64,000 nucleotides of DNA from Cryptomeria japonica (lineage: Eukaryota > Streptophyta > Pinopsida > Cupressales > Cupressaceae). The DNA lies in the NCBI RefSeq assembly GCF_030272615.1, contig NC_081415.1, positions 232,011,303-232,075,302 on the forward strand, in the 5' to 3' direction. Shown here one piece after another: positions 61,247 to 64,000 of this stretch. The notes beneath the pieces are model-generated. The model was not told the DNA's origin, did no database searches, and was given only the letters and a program-made list of their open reading frames with translations. The translations under genes were made by a program, and so were the position numbers. The first letter of the stretch is position 1; each line of letters begins with the position of its first letter.

Positions 61247-62310
61247 CTACAAGAAAACTTCCATTTGTGGAATTAAAGAGAAGCTCACAGTAAAATCTTG
61301 CAGCATATAAGCAAAGTAGGACCTTGACACAGTAAAAAGGTCAAGGATGACTTGGGTATCGAATATTAAATGAATTTTCTGAGTTGAAACATATAGGCTT
61401 TACCAACAGTAAAAGGGATAAAATTGAAAACTTTATGTCATTCATTGTTTTGTTGATTTGAAATGTACATACATCTATGAGAATAAAATGACTCAATAGT
61501 GGAAGATTGATATATACAGAAAAGGGGTACCGTATGAAGTTCAAACTCATATGTTCCATGCATTCTTTGTTGAAATAATTAAAGAACTGAACGTCTCTTT
61601 CTATAAATTATTCTTTGCTCTCTTTTTTCTTAATCATTACCGAGGTTTGCATTGGCATGATTCTATGCGTAAATCGGGATTCTTGTCTTCACGACAACTT
61701 TGTGACACAAAATGCTGCAAATAAACTGCTACTTTGTCAGCATATCAGGACAGAGATGATATATGGCATATTTGCATGAATTTCATATTACTTTATTAGT
61801 AATAATAACTCGTACTTAAAAGTGTTAATCAGATGGTTAATATGATGCATATTTATGTTGCATATTAAAAAAAGAGAGTTATTTATGTCGTAGTTGGTTA
61901 AGAACACTTAAATATTTGTGTCTATCAATCATTTGATAGTATCTTAGTTTGAGGTGCTGTTATTAATTTTTCTAGAGCAAATCATTTAATAGCATCTAAA
62001 TTTAAAAGATTTTTAACAAGTCGTAGACAGATTTGTGACTCAATTATTTTTATTACAATTACACGAGTCACAAATTTCTACATCACCAAATTTGTAAGCA
62101 ATTGTAGATAGATAGTGCTTTTTAGAATATGCCAAAAGGATTACACTAAAACAAGATCATGATCATGTCATTCAAATAGTATTAGTGAACCAATTGCTCA
62201 ACATTAGATTCTAGAGTACTTGTCCCTCTTTGGTGATGGTATATGATATGCTAGAGACAAGTATTATCATATAGTGTTTATCCCTCTTTGATGATGCATA
62301 ATCAACGTGT
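61247..62310. other. 5' flank of the polygalacturonase gene and spacer
   Basis: AT-rich with no gene seen on either strand. Apart from TATA-like words near 61510 and 61605 I recognise no regulatory element. Confidence 0.5.
61508..61517 (-). promoter_or_regulatory. Possible TATA box of the polygalacturonase gene
   Basis: The minus strand reads TGTATATATC about 265 bases upstream of the start codon. Another AT-rich candidate (ATAATTTATAGA) lies near 61610-61599. No independent evidence for the transcription start. Confidence 0.25.
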
Positions 62311-62925
62311 CACTTGTGAATGTGTCTAGGTTATAGAGAGCTCAATAACTACACCATAAAATATAAGTTTCCAAATTCAGGAATTGATGACTTGTTAGAT
62401 GAGCTTAATAATGTTGCTTATTCTACCAAATTTGATTTTTCTTTTGATTGTCATCAAACCAAAATTAGAGATGAGGACATACAAAAGACAATATTTAGAA
62501 CCCATGAGGGCCACTATAAATTTTTGGTGATGCCTTTTGGCGTTGCAAATGTGCCATCTACGTTTCAAAGTTTGATCGACTCTACCCTTAGGCCATTTTT
62601 GTAGAAATTTGTTTTGGTATTTTTTGTGACATCTTAATATATATAGTAAAACTTAGGAGGAACACTTGCAACATGTTAACTAGGTTTTGAACATTCTTAA
62701 ATAACGTCAACTTTATGCTAAACCATATGTACAAATGTGTTATTATAGTCAAATTGGTAGATTACCTAGACCATATTGTTTCACATGAGGGAGTCAAGGT
62801 GGAGCCTTACAAGATTAAGGCCATAGTAGAATGGAAAATGTCTATAGCCCTCAAGAACCTTCAAGGTTTCTTAGGGCTTATTAGTTACTATTGTCAATTT
62901 GTTAAAATTACAGTAGCATAGTAGC
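62311..62925 (+). pseudogene. Ty3/Gypsy reverse transcriptase relic G
   Basis: Plus-strand fragment: GYRELNNYTIKYKFP, GIDDLLDELNNVAYSTKFDF, HEGHYKFLVMPFGVANVPST and FQSLIDSTLRPFL (62320-62600) are typical Gypsy reverse transcriptase words. A stop follows, and the YxDD region is destroyed. A further piece (62745-62920) reads VDYLDHIVSHEGVKVEP and LQGFLGLISYYCQFVK, the connection to RNase H. No gag, protease, RNase H or integrase was found nearby. Much older than element D. Confidence 0.85.
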
Positions 62926-63131
62926 ACCACTCATAGTTTTATCAAATGACTCATACTAGTGGAAAGCAAGAGGGATATTATGAAATTTGAGAAGCTAGAT
63001 GAATCCATGTACACCACTCTGGTTGTTAGAATTCGTGAAATGAGAATCCCACAAGCCCAATTATCTTCTGCATTCATCTTTGCATGCTTTTTTCCTACAT
63101 CTTTTTTGCGTCTCTCCCTAGTTGTGCATTT

Positions 63132-63139
63132 AGGGGGGG
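63132..63139 (+). other. Probable polypurine tract of relic G
   Basis: AGGGGGGG at 63132-63139 directly precedes TGTTGGAGTAAATAA. Confidence 0.55.
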
Positions 63140-64000
63140 TGTTGGAGTAAATAATTTATATATTAATTATTCACTTAATTGCATTAATTCACTAAATAAT
63201 CTATGCCTTAATTAGTAATTAATTATTGATATTTATTATTTAGTTAATTAATTAATTACAGATAATTAATTAATATTTATCTCCATGCATAATGCAAACT
63301 AGGAAAAGCAAACTATGTTTAGATTTTGAGAGTTTCATGCATTTAATTAGTCTATTATGCTATTTGTGCATACATGATTGATTCATGCATTCTGTTTTAA
63401 CTCTCAATCTATCTTGTAAACTCCACCATTTAGGGTTTCTATCTTTAGAGTTAGATTTCTTTATAAGGATGTCATATCCTTCATTGTAACTCGAGCAATT
63501 TCAAAGCAATTCAATCAATTTCATTGTTATTGTCTCCAATTATTTTGTTGTTCATTTCTCTCTTTATGTGTGACAAGTATTCTTGTAGAAGATAACTAGG
63601 CTTGTGGGATTGGTATTATTATTTAGTTAATTAATTAATTATGGATAATTAATTAATATTTATCTCCATGCATAATGCAAACTAGGAAAAGAAAACTATA
63701 TTTAGATTTGAGAGTTTCATTCATTTAATTAGTCTATTATGCTATTTGTGCATACATGAATGATTCATGCATTTTATTTTAACTCTCAATCTATCTTGTA
63801 AACTCCACCATTTAGGGTTTCTATCTTTAGAGTTAGATTTATTTATAAGGATGGCATATCCTTCATTGTAACTCAAGCTATTTCAAAGCAATTCAATCAA
63901 TTTCATTGTTATCGTCTTCAATTCTTTTGTTGTTCAATTCTCTCTTTATGTGTGATAGGTATTATTGCAGAAGATAATTGGTCTTGTGGGATTCACATTT
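63140..64000 (+). repeat. Probable 3' LTR of relic G with a 383-base tandem duplication
   Basis: After the purine tract the sequence starts TGTTGGAGTAAATAA. From about 63229 a unit of 383 bases is repeated once: TAGTTAATTAATTAATTA recurs at 63241 and 63624, CATGCATAATGCAAACTAGG at 63284 and 63667. The second copy runs to the window edge, so more copies may follow. There is no primer binding site between copies, so they are not two LTRs of one element. Confidence 0.6.

Noticed and set aside
63241-64000. Two LTRs of another mini element
   Set aside because: No primer binding site or purine tract lies between the repeats, and their ends do not form TG...CA. Read as a tandem duplication.

Overview
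This is a gene-poor stretch of a large, repeat-rich plant nuclear genome, most likely a gymnosperm (conifer). The lineage is my inference. It rests on gene density, the long decayed Copia and Gypsy elements, the introns and the AT-rich spacers; no marker in the window proves it. Nothing bacterial, viral or CRISPR-like was seen. Only one apparently intact host gene is present: a nine-exon GH28 polygalacturonase on the minus strand at 61246..57297, with every exon joining in frame by GT-AG introns and all four catalytic motifs kept.

Layout, left to right. (1) 1-8790: a Copia-like but pol-less LTR element, cut by the window edge. It holds a coiled-coil/zinc-knuckle gag relic and a second, unrecognised ORF of about 1,060 codons in decay. 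A 2.85-kb solo LTR (317-3170, TSD GATCT) sits inside its gag. (2) 8791-15046: degenerate intergenic DNA. (3) 15052-22585: full-length Copia element A, minus strand, TSD TTGCC, about 1.5-1.6-kb LTRs. (4) 23411-30499: Copia element B, minus strand, flanks do not match. (5) 30684-33156: small non-coding LTR element C, minus strand, TSD ATTCT. (6) 33775-49512: Ty3/Gypsy chromovirus D, plus strand, TSD TAAAA, split by nested gag-protease-only element E (35573-43443). (7) 51895-55085: Copia relic F with a 3' LTR. (8) 55413-55766: a 354-bp SMART/TRIM-class mini element. (9) 57297-61246: the polygalacturonase gene, whose introns hold a decayed exon duplication, a 5S-rRNA-derived fragment and a fold-back repeat. 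(10) 62311-64000: a Gypsy reverse-transcriptase relic and an LTR-like 3' region with a 383-bp tandem duplication.

How it fits together. The non-autonomous elements (1, C, E and the mini element) lack reverse transcriptase and integrase and would depend on enzymes in trans. Element 1 shares two LTR sequence blocks with Copia A, B and F, which suggests mobilisation by that group. All recognisable pol reading frames are broken, and many stops are TAG where the family has Gln or Trp, as expected for C-to-T decay at methylated CHG sites. The most unusual structures are an array of small hairpins with a shared TGTTA-type loop in the Copia A LTRs, three 31-bp hairpins in the LTRs of element E, and the unrecognised ORF of element 1.
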